DNA from: Hydrangea macrophylla
Taxonomy: Eukaryota; Streptophyta; Magnoliopsida; Cornales; Hydrangeaceae
DNA: 64,000 nt
Direction of reading: 5' to 3'
Assembly (NCBI GenBank): GCA_033977485.1
Contig: CM066989.1
Location: 97,855,887-97,919,886, forward strand
Under the pieces are notes generated by a model. The model was not told where the DNA came from, made no database searches, and saw only the letters and a list, made by a program, of their open reading frames with translations. The translations under genes and the position numbers were made by a program. Shown one piece after another: positions 33,746 to 46,463 of this stretch (its first letter is position 1; each line of letters starts with the position of its first letter).

Positions 33746-34910
33746 TTTCAAAACCCATTTACATCCTATAGTTCTAGAGTTCGGAGGAAGATAAGCTAAA
33801 GACCATGTGTTATTCTCGTTTATAGATTTTATTTTATCATCCATTGCTTTTTTCCATAAATCTACATCGGGTAAGGACATAGCTTCTTGGAAAGTTTTAG
33901 GATCTTCTTCTAACAAGTAAGTGTACATGTTCGGTCCTACATTCTTTTCAATTCTACGTCTCTTACTCCTTCTCAATCCATTAGAATTGCCTTCTATGTC
34001 TTCATTTCTCAAGCTATTTGAATTATTCTCATTAATCAAGTTATGAGAGTTTTCTCTATTATCTTGAACATTAATATGTGGACCTTTATCTACCTCTTCT
34101 ATTAGATCCTTTCCTAATTCATGACTATCCACATATTTAATAGTTAAGTGTTCAAAATAAATAGCATGTATAGATTCAATTACACTGTTAGTGCTTAAGT
34201 TTAAGAATCTAGAAGCTTTGCTTTGCTTAGAGTATCCAACGAAAACACTTTTAGTAGCTTTACTCCCTAACTTAGGTCGTTTTTGTGTAGCATCTAAAAC
34301 ATAAGCGATACAACCCCAAACTTTGAAGTAATCAATGTTCGGCTTACAATTTTTCCACAATTCATAAGGAGTTTTATCTTGATTCTTATGTAAAATTCTA
34401 TTAGATATATAACATGCTGTGTATAGGGCTTTGCCCTAAAATGTCATAGGTAATTTTGAATGTAGTAACATTGCACTAACCATTTCAAGTAGTGTCCTAT
34501 TCTTACGTTCTGCTACTCCATTTTGAGTGGGAGAATTAGGTGTTCACAAAAATTAATATTCATTTAATCGATATTCACCGCCTCTATCGGATCTAATACG
34601 ATGAATCCTTTTTCCATGTGCATTTTCAACTTCTTCTTTAAAGATCTTAAATTTTTCAAAAGCTTCATCTTTTGTTCTAAGTAAATAAATATAAGTATAT
34701 TTAGAATAATCATCTGTACAAGTTATGAAATACCTTTTTCCTCCTCTAGTTAAATGATCTTTATTGTCACATAAATCGGTATGGATTAATTCTACTAATG
34801 TAGTTTTCCTAGAAACTGATTTGAAAGGTTTTTTTAACTATTTTTGCTTGAGCACAAGATTCACAATTTTGTGTAGTTAAAATAGCACTATCTTTAGGAA
34901 CTAAATTGTG
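33728..34910 (-). pseudogene. Copia integrase and start of RT
   Basis: The open part (33728-34360) starts in the integrase C-region (FKVWGCIAYVLD, SVFVGYSKQSKASRF) and reaches the RT start (KKAMDDKIKSINENNTW, GCKWVLKK). Upstream, 34361-34910 carries the integrase core in broken frames with no long open frame, so the catalytic triad is in decayed sequence. Confidence 0.8.
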
Positions 34911-35400
34911 TTAGATCATGCGATTCATAGTATTACTACCAATATGTCCTAATCTATAATGCCAAACATGACTATCATTCACATTAACGATATAAGTAGA
35001 AATAGAAACATCTTTATTTAGATTAAGCAAGTACATATTATCTTTGGCATAGCCTTTCCCAACAAATGATCCCTTCTTTGATATGATCACTTTTTGGGAG
35101 TCAAATACAACTCTAAAACCATGGTCATCTGACTTCTTAACGGAAACAAGGCTCTTACGCAATCCGGGAATGTGATGAACGTCTCTAAGCGTTAACACTT
35201 TCCCAGAGGTGAAAGGAAGTTGAACGGTCCCCTTTCCTTTGACAGAACTTGTGGAGGAATTGCCCATGAATACAGCCTTGTCACCATTCACAGCTTCATA
35301 GGTCTTGAAAATATTTTGTGAGGAGTCACATGACAGGTTGCCCCAGAGTCAACCCACCATCCTTCATCACTATTGACCATGTGAACTTCGGTGAGCATTG
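34911..35400 (-). pseudogene. Copia protease and GAG-pre-integrase region
   Basis: Near 35350 the minus strand reads WWVDSGATCHVT, the copia protease active site with Asp-Ser-Gly. The frame shifts within the next 60 bases. The downstream frame (35291-34911) carries RDVHHIPGLRKSLVSV and VWHYRLGHIGSNTM, the zinc-binding start of integrase. Confidence 0.85.
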
Positions 35401-35473
35401 CAATCATGTCTTCGTCTTCCACCACGTTAGTCTCGTTCTTTTTCTGTCTTTTACGAAAACGACATTCTTTGGC

Positions 35474-36285
35474 TCAATGACCTAACTTACCATAAACAAA
35501 ACAGGGACCTTTCTTCTTCTTCTTGGTATTCTCCTTTTTATTGGAGTTACCAAATTTTCTCTTTTTGTTATTAAAAGAACTCTTCTTTCCATTATGATCC
35601 TTAGAGGCAGGTTTTGTAGAGTCGGATACCGGACCTTCCACATTATGAAGTTTTTCAGTCTTTCCTTGATGGTCAAGTGAATCTCTTAATCTAGCCTCGC
35701 TCTCAATTTGGATATGTTGAAGTAATTCATCCAAATTCAGAGGTTTCTTTTTATGTTTTAAAATTCTTTGGTAATCCTTCCAAGAAGGTGGAAGTTTACC
35801 AATAATTGTAGACACTTGAAAATTGTCCGAAAAAGGTTCACCAATATCAGCACATTCGGTGACAATATCATTAAGAGTATTCACTTGATCAATTATAGAT
35901 TTAGAATCATCAAATTTAAATTCAATATACTTGTTAATAAGGAATGACTTATTTTCGGCATCTTCATTTACATACCTCCGTTGTATAGCATTCCATAACT
36001 CCCAAGATGTAGCAAATTTGTGAAACACATTGAACAGAGAATTTGTCATCGCATTGAGAATTGCAAAGCGACACAAATAGTCGTCCTCAACCCATTTCTT
36101 TTGTCGTTCAGTGTATTCTCCATTGACTGGTTCATCTTGTGGATATGCAGTAGACAGACATAGGAAAGTTTGGCAGTAGTGAGTTGATAATAGATCTTCA
36201 TGCTCCATCGCTTGTAATTGATACCATTGAACCTCTCAAGTCTTTCTGCTTCTTGAATTTGTGTCTTCACCATTGTTGATTCCAT
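35474..36285 (-). pseudogene. Copia gag
   Basis: Begins MESTMVKTQIQEAERLERFNG (36285) and continues with YKRWSMKIYYQL, then in a second frame (36208-35474) the UBN2-type gag (RRYVNEDAENKSFLINKY, FQVSTIIGKLPPSWKDY). A Lys-rich tail leads to CFVYGKLGH, a CCHC knuckle with its second Cys changed to Tyr. Frames overlap near 36046-36208, so there is a shift there. Gag starts only about 25 bp inside the LTR, leaving no room for a normal primer binding site. Confidence 0.88.
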
Positions 36286-36309
36286 TGACGAATATTACTA
36301 TCTTTAAAT

Positions 36310-37140
36310 TGTTGTAAAACTAATGGTGAAAAGAACAAATTTAAAGAAGAATGAGAAGACTGATTTTTGAGAAAAGAAAACAGAAACAATTTAAAAAACA
36401 AATTTGTTAGGCAGGGCACTTCCAGGAAGCTTTCTTTAAGATAGTAATTTCCCCACTATCGTGCAAATGGACTCTTGGAAATCTATCTCAAGGATACAAA
36501 GCCTAACTTAAAACTGTCTAAATTGCACTATTTAGCAGTCTTGGAACCACCGAATTTCACCCGACATAAAATCAGAAAATGTAGAGAAAGTAGAAGAAAG
36601 CAGAAATGCAGAACATAAAGAAAGATATTACTTGCGAATGCCTACTGATGTCCATAAATATAGACACCAGAAGTCACGAAAAAGGATCGCACTTAGTATT
36701 CAGAAAAGTCGTGACTCTCTGTTCTTGACCGTTGGAGACTTTCGTCGCCAAACAGTACCTACGGTCACTGACCGTTATTTGTAAAATTTAAACTGTATTA
36801 AAACCGACCGTTATACATAACTATATATTTTAATCTTCTTCTTCTTTCTTTCCTTTCTTTCTTTCTTATATATATATATATATATATAATATTATATATA
36901 TATATATAAGAATTAAAAATTAAAAATTAAAAACGTGAAGCTCTTCCATGGGTCTCCTCTTGTGAGGTATCCCTTGGGAGCTTGGGAGAGAATATGAAGA
37001 ACCACCTCCTATTTATAGGAGAGGCTTTCCCACAAGATTACTCCAAGTTTTCTATGTGGGACAACATACCAAATTTAAATTCCTTTCAACCAAATATTTG
37101 GTGGGAAAATGAAAATTTGGTTTTCCCTCCAAAAAAATAA
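36310..37140 (-). repeat. 5' LTR of the deleted copia element
   Basis: 36310-36977 matches the truncated LTR at left. The part beyond has no partner. It contains CCTATTTATAGG (37008-37019), giving a minus-strand TATAAATAG core promoter, and a TA microsatellite near 36870-36910. The outer end is not resolved. Confidence 0.7.
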
Positions 37141-37681
37141 GAAGTACACTACTATGTGATATAATAATGATTTCTATTATAAACTATTATTAGTAAATAC
37201 TATATAATTCATATATATAACATATATATATCGCATCGGGGCCGTTGCCAACGAATGCACGTTCTGCCATGTTGGGCAGCCTAACTAGTAATTTTGCTCC
37301 CAAATATAAATTATTGGTTCTTCCCTGACAATAATAACTAATTATTGGGCTGCCTAACAAAATTTTTATCATTAAAGATAAAAATTTCGTCGCTAAAGGC
37401 ACGTCTGTTCGTGAGCCCGCCTGATGGCCCATCATTTAAAAGATTAAGCTTTGAAGCACGTGCCAACTCGTGAAATAACAAAGACCATCCATGTTGGTTT
37501 TCGAAGGAGAAACAACCATATACTTCTAATGGTTTGCATGCCAATCATTGTGGACAAATTGTACTTACTAATAACACGCTGGGACTAGGATATCATACTT
37601 CTATTATCCTGACCATTGCTATAATAAGTGATACAATTTTTAAAATATTTGGAATTCAAATTTAGAAAGTATAGTATTACT
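37141..37681. other. AT-rich spacer with hairpin
   Basis: No gene seen. AAATTTTTATC (37360-37370) and GATAAAAATTT (37377-37387) form an 11-bp perfect stem with a 6-base loop. Imperfect inverted blocks GTTGGGCAGCCTA and TGGGCTGCCTAAC flank about 37270-37360. This may be a small inverted-repeat transposon relic. Confidence 0.5.
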
Positions 37682-37686
37682 GAAAT

Positions 37687-38157
37687 TGTTATTCACGTGA
37701 CTTGAAGTCACATTAAAGTGGTCCACTAGTCTCCTAATTTGGTTGGACTCCACTACCCTTATATTAGCCAATAGAATATAATGCCTAATTAATAAATATA
37801 TAATATAAAAGATATAACTGCTTTGGAGGTTACATAAAAAACTAACGATGGCACAGTTTCTAAAGTAGTTAATTTTTAGGGCCCTCTTCTCTCCTCTATA
37901 AAATATAAAACTTCCCTTTTCAAATAAGATCCATCAGTTACAGAAAAGTTTTATGAAGATTGAGAGACAGAGAGAAGAAGGAGAAGCCTTACATTAATGT
38001 TTGATCAATTAAGGGGTTTTCCAATCACCGTCTCTATCAATTGACATGGCAAGCAACGATATGTAAACTTATATGTGAGTTCTTGAGATGTATTAGATTC
38101 AAGATCCATTAATTTTCCGCATGATAGTATAATTACTTTATCAATTATAGACTTACA
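37687..38157 (+). repeat. 5' LTR of the plus-strand copia
   Basis: 471 bp, TGTTATTCACGTGAC to TAGACTTACA. TATAAAATATAAAA at 37897-37910 is the likely core promoter. Confidence 0.95.
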
Positions 38158-38159
38158 GT

Positions 38160-38171
38160 TGGTATCAAAGC
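38160..38171 (+). promoter_or_regulatory. Primer binding site
   Basis: TGGTATCAAAGC, initiator tRNA-Met type with one A for G, two bases after the LTR. Confidence 0.85.
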
Positions 38172-39371
38172 CATAGTTTTTTGAATCTATACATCTTGGA
38201 ATAAAAGTGTAAGACAAAATTGATATTATATCTGTGGGCGATTTAAAACCGATCAAATTTGGATTTGTGGGTATTGTGTATCATCATCATCAAGTACATG
38301 TACATATATGTGGAGATACATACACACTTTTCCTTACAAGACTGTTCATTGAATGTATAGAGTACAGACACTAAAGTCAATGATATCTAGTACCTAAGTC
38401 CTGATTTACATTTACCAAAAACCCTATTAAAGAAATCCAATGCATTCTCTTGGGAAAACATGTATATGAGGTTTTGGTTGTATTTCCAATTGAAGTTTAG
38501 ATTAATTTCTAGTGCAGAATATATTATATTGGAAATTGGTCCAGTTAGGCTACGGTTTTGATTGTAACCTTGTAGGTTATAGATTCTAAATTTTGATTAA
38601 ATATATACAAAATTAATCTTCTCTTGAATATACAAAATTTGCTTAGGTACTGTGCATGATTTGTAAGTTTTTTTGTTTTTTTTTTTGGCTTTATATGCTT
38701 TATTGGTCATACCCACTATGTTAGCTGAAAATTGCAAATTCCTATTTTACTTGTTTTATCTACAGTTTAAGAGTTATTACTAATTCTTTATCATTGAATG
38801 GATTTCAATCACATAAAGGAAATTATAATTTTATTTTTTCACATTATAAAAGTGATTCAGTTAATAAATGATAATTTTTAGTAATTAAATTATAGCTCTA
38901 ATAAAAGGGTTAGAGAATATTGTTGGTTAGTTTTATATTTATAGGGTTTATTAATTTAGTAGTCACCAAAGTGACCTAGGTTAGTGAGCCTTATGAATAT
39001 AAAACTGCATTAAAGATTAGTCAAATAAAGGGTGACATAAAAGACAATAATATTCTCAATGGCAGTCATAGTTAGGAGATTGGGACTAGCCCAAAGGACC
39101 GTCACTTTCAACTAACTATAAATTGGATAGGGTAATGTAATTTGTGTTATTTGGTAGTGTAGAATCGGATACCCAAAGGTAACATAACTAACTAGTAGGT
39201 GGCATAAATTACATTAGACCTATATAGGTGATAATATTTTACACCTAAAGAGTGGACACTAGATATGCTAAGGTTTTCACCCAAAGATGGAACCGATGTG
39301 ATAACAATAGTTCATCTGTTTAGAATTTATAATTCTATATTATGGATAGACTCAAGGCCTTACCGTGAGCA
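38172..39371 (+). other. Long untranslated leader of the copia element
   Basis: 1.2 kb without open frames of note between primer site and gag. AT-rich, with a T run near 38670. No sign of another insertion. Confidence 0.6.
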
Positions 39372-40388
39372 TTGTCCTATTTTATTTCAGTGACTATTTC
39401 CACTTCATTGCACTCTCACGCATCTAGCATTCCAACTCTCAATGGGTCTAACTTCTCAGAATGGTATGAACAAGTCCAATTCACACTAGGTGTGTTAGAT
39501 CTTGACATGGCACTTTTGGCTAAAAAACCTGAGGAAGTTACTGTTGATAGTACTTCAGAACAGGTTGATACTTTGAAAGCCTGGGAGAGATCAAACAGAC
39601 TTAGTCTTATGTTTATGAGGATGACCATGGCTAATAACATCAAGACCTCCCTTCCTCAAACTAATCGCTTATTGGAACTATTGACTGCTGTCAAAGATCA
39701 TTTTAAATCAGCAGATAAGTCACTTGCAGGCACACATATGGTAGAGTTAACTACTGTCAAATATGATGGTAATAGACGAGTTCAGGAACATATCCTCTAA
39801 ATGACTGACAAAGATGCAAAACTTTGAGCATTAGGAATGCAAGTGGATGAATCCTTCTTGGTGCAGTTTATTCTCAACTCACTCCCTCCTCAGTTCGGCC
39901 CATTCAAAATTCACTATAACACTCACAAAGACAAGTGGAATTTGAATGAGCTGACTGGTATGTGCATTCAAGAGGAAGTGAGACTGAGACAAGAAGGATC
40001 CCACTCTGTGCTGGTTGTTACTCAAGGAGCTAAAAAGAAAGAAAAGTTTGTGAAAGGAAAGAGATTTCCACCAAAGAAAGGAGATGGACCTGGGGAAAGT
40101 AGCCAGGGCCGTGGAAAGTTCACTGTCAAGTGTTACTTCTGTGGCAAGAAAGGACATGTGAAGAAAGACTGCAGCAAGTGTAGAGCTTGGTTTGAAAAGA
40201 GAAGTATGAATCTTTCTTTTGTATGTTATGAATCAAATCTTGCTGAAGTTCCTTCTAATACTTGGTGGATTGACTCTGGGGCCACGACTCACATAACAAA
40301 TTCGATGCAGGGATTCTTTACCACCGGAAGCCGAAGGACAGTGAAAGATTCGTCTACATGGGGAACCGTCTCAAAGCGGAAGTGGTAG
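39372..40388 (+). pseudogene. Copia gag and protease
   Basis: LNGSNFSEWYEQVQF marks the gag N-domain and FILNSLPPQFGPF the UBN2 part. CYFCGKKGHVKKDC is the zinc knuckle and WWIDSGATTHIT the protease active site. Stops at 39798-39800 (TAA) and 39825-39827 (TGA) are in frame. After the protease motif the frame is lost around 40340-40357, and integrase continues in another register. The indicated start is the first residue of the open frame, not a proven initiator. Confidence 0.92.
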
Positions 40389-41491
40389 CTGTTGGAACCT
40401 ACCGCCTACTCTTAGAGACGGGTCATCAGATGGATCTTATGAACACTTTATATGTACCTTCAATTTCTAGGAATTTAGTTTCTTTATCTAGATTAGATGT
40501 TGCTGGATACTCTGTTTTATTTGGTTGTGCAAAACTCAGTTTAATGTTTAACTTTGTTATGGTTGGTTCTCGTATTTTATGCGATGGTTTATATAAAATT
40601 TCTTTGAATCATGAGTTTTCACAATCTTTAATAGCCCTTCATTCGAATGTTGGTTCAAAACGTGGCCTAATTAATGAAAAGTCTTCAATCTTGTGGCATA
40701 GGCGACTGGGGCATATCTCCAGGGATAGAATTGAGAGATTGGTGAAGACTGGGATTTTAGATAACCTAGACTTCACTAATTTTGAAGTGTGTGTGGATTG
40801 CATTAAGGGAAAGCAAACCAAACACACTAAGAAAGGTGCCACAAGAAGTACTAAGATTTTAAAGATAATTCATACAGATATTTGTGGACTACTCTCCATT
40901 CCATGTTTTCCTAGAGAGCAGTACTTTATCACCTTTATAGATGATCTTTTTCGCTATGGTTATGTATATCTAATTCATGAAAAGTCTCAGGTCGTTGACA
41001 TCCTTGACGTGTTCATTACTGAGGTCGAGAGACAGTTAGATAGAAAGGTTAAAATAGTGAGGTCTGATAGAGGTGGTGAGTTCTATGGTAGATATGATGA
41101 GACGGGCCAAAATCCTGGCCCATTTGCCAAATTTCTTGAAAAGCATGGCATTTGTGCTCAATACACAATGCCAGGTACGCCACATCAGAATGGAGTTACT
41201 GAGAGGCGTAATTGTACTCTTTTGGATATGGTTAGGAGCATGATGAGTTTTTCAACTGTACCTGATTCATTGTGGGGTGAAGCATTAAAGACTGCAATGT
41301 ATATCTTGAACAGGGTTCCTAGTAAGGCGGTCCCAACAATTCTTTTCGAGTTGTGGACTGGTAGGAAGCCTAGTTTGAGACATTTACATGTTTGGGGCTG
41401 TCCAGCAGAAGCAAGGATCTTCAATCCACATGAGAAAAAGTTAGATTCAGGGACAATATCTGGATATATATTTTATTGGTTATCCAGATAA
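40358..41491 (+). pseudogene. Copia GAG-pre-integrase and integrase
   Basis: ILWHRRLGHISRDRIERL and CVDCIKGKQTKHT form the HHCC zinc domain. The core has Asp in IIHTDICGLLS, Asp in IVRSDRGGEF and Glu in QNGVTERRNCT. FELWTGRKPSLRHLHVWGC is the C-region. The frame differs from gag and from RT; the second shift is near 41460-41530, where an ATATAT stretch occurs. Confidence 0.93.
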
Positions 41492-41537
41492 GTCCAAAGG
41501 GTACAAATTTTATTATCCTAACAATAGTACGAGGATA

Positions 41538-43442
41538 GTGGAAACCGGTAATGCCAGATTCTTAGAGAATGGCGAAATTAGTGGGAGTGATGAATCAAGA
41601 CAAGTAAATCTCGAGGAAATAAGAGTGGATATCCCACCACCTTTTCCTCCTCGAGAAATTGTTGTTCCTCAGCCTATTCAACCAGTTGAGGTAAACGAAC
41701 AACATCATAGAAATGATTCACCACTTTATGAGGATATTGCCATTGAAAATAATGTAGAACAACCACAACTGGCAATTCTGAGAAGATCTCAGAGGGAAAG
41801 GAGACCTGCCATTTCAGATGATTATGTGGTGTATCTACAAGAATCTGATTTTGACATTGGGATGAACAAGGATCCGGTTTCATTTTCATAAGCCATAGAA
41901 AGTGCTAATTCTAGTAAATGGATCGATGCTATGAATGAAGAGTTGAAATCGATGGACCAGAATAATGTCTGGGATCTCGTCGAATTGCCTAATAATTTTC
42001 AGAAAGTCGGCTGTAAATGAGTCTTCAAGACTAAGCGCGATGCTAAAGGCAATATCGAACGATATAAGGCTAGACTTGTAGCTAAAGGTTTCACTCAGAA
42101 AGACGGCATAGACTATAGAGAGACCTTCTCTCCCATATCTAAGAAGGACTCACTTAGAATTATCATGGCACTTGTAGCTCATTATGATCTAGAGTTACAT
42201 CAGATGGATGTGAAAACCGCATTTTTGAATGGAAATTTGGATGAGGATATCTACATGGAACAACCTGAAGGGTTCACAAAGGAAGGGAAAGAACATTTGG
42301 CTTGCAAATTAAAGAAATCCATTTACGGTCTTAAACAAGCTTCCAGACAGTGGTACATAAGGTTTAATGATACCATTACTGCTTTTGGATTTAAGGAAAA
42401 CATTGTTGATCAGTGTATATATCTAAAAGTCAGTGGGAGCAAGTTTATCTTTTTAGTTTTGTACGTGGATGACATTTTGCTAGCCAGTAGTGATCTTGGT
42501 TTGTTGCACCAAACCAAGGAGTATCTCGCCAAGAGCTTTAAAATGGTTGATATGGGTGAGTCATCCTATGTCATTGGCATAGAGATCTTTAGGGATCGAT
42601 CTCGAGGATTGCTAGGACTGTCTCAGAAAGGCTATATCAATCGAGTTTTGGAAAGATTTAATATGCAGTTGTGTTCAGTCAGTGATGCACCAATCATAAA
42701 AGGTGATAAGTTAAATGAAAGTCAGTGTCCTAGGAATGACTTAGAAAATGAATAAATGAAGAAAGTTCCATATGCATCAGTTGTGGGGAGCTTAATGTAT
42801 GCTCATACTTGTACCAGACCAGATATTAGTTTTGCAGTTGGAATGCTAGGTAGATATCAAAGTAACCCAGGAATGGAACACTGGAAAGCAGCGAAGAAAG
42901 TTATGCGATATCTTCAAGGGACAAAGGATTATATGCTCACATATAGGAGATCAGATCAGTTAGAAGTGATCGGGTGCTCTGACTCGGATTTTTCTAGTTG
43001 CTTAGATAGCAGAAAGTCCACATCAGGCTTTGTGTTTCTGCTAGCTGGTGGAGCAATCTCGTGGAAGAGTGTGAAGCAGTCCATTATTGCTTCATCCACG
43101 ATGGAGGCCGAGTTTGTAGCATGCTTTGAGGCCACGAGTCATGCTCTATGGTTGCGGAATTTTATTTCAAGACTTGGTGTTGTTGACTCTATTGCCAGGC
43201 CACTGAAACTTTATTGTGACAATATCGCAGCAGTTTTCTTCTCCAAGAATGGGAAGTACTCTAGTGGTTCCAAACACATGGATCTTAAGTACTTGGTTGT
43301 TAGAGAAAGAGTCCAGAAACAACAAATGTCAATTGAGAATTTAAGTACTACTCTTATGGTTGCTGATCCATTGACTAAAGGATTACCTCCAAAGACATAT
43401 AAGGAACATGTTATTAGGATGGGTCTTTTGAGTAATCCTTGA
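41538..43442 (+). pseudogene. Copia RT and RNase H
   Basis: RT segments: RYKARLVAKGFTQKDGIDY, HQMDVKTAFLNGNLDEDIY, YGLKQASRQWY and the catalytic VLYVDDILLAS. RNase H: VGSLMYAHTCTRPDI, CSDSDFSSCLDSRKSTSG, STMEAEFVACFEA, YCDNIAAVFFSKN, SKHMDLKYLVVRERV and ADPLTKGL. Stops at 41889-41891 (TAA), 42018-42020 (TGA) and 42753-42755 (TAA) interrupt one otherwise continuous frame. The final stop is at 43440-43442. Confidence 0.94.
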
Positions 43443-43878
43443 TATGTATATTGATGGATATTTCAGTTGTTGTGTACTTAACGCTTTTGCGCAATGATAG
43501 TTTGTTTTTGTTTGTTTCCTGTTTTCAATTATGTGTGCACATATTATGTTTGGTTATTTGATAAACAGGTAATGTCTTAACAAGACAAATTATAGGGGCA
43601 TTTTGGTATAATAGACTAGGTTAGTAAAGGTTATTAATGGCGTGGTACATAGAAGGGAGTATGGCATAGATGTTGTACAACCGCTATGACTCACATTAAT
43701 AGTATAAGCTAATCATAGTATTACAGTTTCTTATTAATTGGGCATATTGGATAGTTTTCAAGAATTTGTGATCACATGTTAAAGTCTTTTAGTATAGAGT
43801 CCAACAGAGTCAAAAGTTTTAAACAAACTTGCATATTTATTAAAATCATGGTTTACATCATAATCGACTAAGTGGACC

Positions 43879-43889
43879 AAGTGGGAGAA
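43879..43889 (+). promoter_or_regulatory. Polypurine tract
   Basis: AAGTGGGAGAA directly before the 3' LTR, the classic copia motif. The 440 bp between RNase H and this tract hold no gene. Confidence 0.85.
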
Positions 43890-44358
43890 TGTTATTCACA
43901 TGACTTTAAGTCACATTAAAGTGGTCCACTAGTCTCCTAATTTGGTTGGACTCCACTACCCTTATATTAGCCAATAGAATATAATGCCTAATTAATAAAT
44001 ATATAATATAAAAGATATAACTGCTTTGGAGGTTACATAAAACTAACGATGGTACAGTTTCTAAAGCAGTTAATTTTTAGGGCCCTCTTCTCTCCTCTAT
44101 AAAATATAAAACTTCCCTTTTCAAATAAGATCCATCAGTTACAGAAAAGTTTTATGAAGATTGAGAGACATAGAGAAGAAGGAGAAGCCTTACATCAATG
44201 TTTGATCAATTAAGGGGTTTTTCAATCACCGTCTCTATCAATTGACATGGCAAGCAACGGTATATAAACTTATATGTGAGTTCTTGAGATGTATTAGATT
44301 CAAGATCCATTAATTTTTCGCATGATAGTATAATTACTTTATCAATTATAGACTTACA
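43890..44358 (+). repeat. 3' LTR of the plus-strand copia
   Basis: 469 bp, TGTTATTCACATGAC to TAGACTTACA. It differs from the 5' LTR by scattered substitutions (for example CACGTGACTTGAAG versus CACATGACTTTAAG at the start). Confidence 0.95.
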
Positions 44359-44363
44359 GAAAT

Positions 44364-46424
44364 TGCTCATTTTAACACAATGACTAATGCTATACTTTTC
44401 CAAACTTAAATCACAAATTTGGTTTTCAAAAACATACTAAAAACTTGGAATAGAAAAAAAGCATTGAAAAAAAAAACACGAAAATTTGGAATGTTGTCTA
44501 TCTTAGTAATTGAAACATTGATTTCCGAATTTAAAATTTAATAGTTTAAAATTTTCAATACTAAATATTTAATATATAATTTTCAGTTTAATCAAACGGG
44601 TAGTTACATTGTGAATAACTTTTGCACTATAATAAATCAAGTAATACGCGGGTGGCATATAGACTTTTTAAACATAAACTTCAATTTATTATTATTTCTT
44701 GCGATAATTACATTCTAGTTAACCTTTTCTATGAAATTTAGATGTTACTTTATTACGTTTTTAAAATTAAAAAAAATATCAATAATAATTTAAAAAATTA
44801 AAAAGTCATCAACAAAATTTAAACAACATCAACTTTTGAGTGGTTATTTTGTGTTTTAGTTTATTTAATATTTCAACTTTGTGAACTTGCACCTAAACGT
44901 TGTGATAATTGCTCCCAACGTTATCACAACGTTGTGAAGAGCTGTACCTGACTATGAAACGAGTTGCTTTCTACGTTTTGAAGAGTTGCTGCTAAACGTT
45001 TTGAAGAATTGTTCCCCATGCACCCCAGCCCCAACCCCAAAAGCCCCAGAATGGCCCAACAAAGTCCAATAAAGATCACTCATTCTGACTGACGAACAAC
45101 AGGAGAGAAAGTAAAAGACTCTTCCTAAGAAGATTTGAACCATCAATCTTCCCACTAAAAATAAAAATGTCATATCAATTGAGGTAAACCCACTTGATAA
45201 TTACATAAGATAATATTTTACTATCCATTTTCTTCAAATTTGGCTAGCTCATAATTCACATGTGGTTTACATGAGCCAAAAAAAAAAAAAGAAGTGATAG
45301 TGAGTGAGAGAGAGAGAGAGAGAGTGAGAGAGAGGAAAGGAGGAGGAACGGTAGAAGAGAGCAGTCCAATAGAAAGTACAATTCGCAGCCCCTTCCTCCG
45401 TTTCAGCCAAAATAGACTTCGCAGCATCTTCGATCTACAAAAAACTATTGGGTGATGCGGTGCCACTACGTTGTTCATACGATGTGGTGGTTTTAGCCAA
45501 AAAGATATTTTAATGTAAATTAAAAAGTAGACTAATTTTATTTTTAAGAAAATGCTAAGCACATCGTATTTAGACACCTAATTTAAGTTTTTTTGTTTTG
45601 TAATTAAATAATTTACCTGTTGGTGTGCCCATGTCAATTTTATTTCAAAGTTTGTATTTTTTAGGGTCAAAATCTAATTTTAAGTTCTTTTTTTTTTTAT
45701 AATTAAAGAAGAAATTTACTTGTTCATGCTAACAGGGTCTTTTTTAGGTTTATCTGGCATTACTCATTACTTTATTAGCAAAAGTATCCTAAAAAAATTA
45801 TCACAATAAACATGATCGTAAAACAGTATTTTTGTAATAGATGAAATTCTCTTATTGGTTCGAAACTACCACGTTACATGAGATAAAATGGTGATCCCAA
45901 GACTAGCCAATTATTTCTCTCAACACGTGTAATATGGCACAAACTTACCGGTGAAAAGATTGTTTGCAACGGTGACATCACGTTACTATGCTCACCTGGT
46001 GTCATCAACCAACAAGATTTCTCTAATTCACCTATTAGGCATCAACATAAATTATTTAGTGTAAACGTTGCACCATATCAACCATATAGATATGGTCTGA
46101 CCTTGTAATCTTTACCAAAAATATGTACCTATTTCCAGAGGGCCATGACAAATTGTAATTTGATAACTAGATGTCATGATCCTCTGAAAATAGAGGCATA
46201 TGTATACTCTAGATTAAAATATCACATCAAATCAACATATTTATGTGGTGTAACCGTTATACTAAATAATTTCTCCAAAATTCTAGGAGTAATTGGTTGG
46301 TACACAATGTAGACACCGAAGACACGGTGTCACGGTTGCAACTAATATTTTCCCATCTCGAGCATCGAAGGATATAAATCATTGTCCCTCAAATTTCTCT
46401 CTCTAAAAACACACGCCCCCCCTT

Positions 46425-46463
<39 letters not shown>

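Larger units (their letters stand above)
32781..37140 (-). mobile_element. Deleted Ty1-copia element (minus strand)
   Basis: Direct repeats at 32781-33432 and 36310-36977 are the shared parts of two LTRs. Between them lie gag, protease, integrase and the first part of RT on the minus strand. The rest of RT, all RNase H, the polypurine tract and the U3 part of the left LTR are gone. The outer right limit (about 37140) is a guess: the left partner is missing there and no target duplication was found. Confidence 0.85.
37687..44358 (+). mobile_element. Ty1-copia retrotransposon (plus strand), full length but broken
   Basis: Two LTRs of about 470 bp (37687-38157, 43890-44358) and the target duplication GAAAT (37682-37686, 44359-44363). 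A primer site at 38160 and a polypurine tract before the 3' LTR are in place. Gag, protease, integrase, RT and RNase H occur in copia order. Gag-pol is disrupted by five in-frame stop codons and two frameshifts that offset each other around integrase. Length about 6.7 kb, with an unusually long 1.2-kb leader. Confidence 0.95.
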
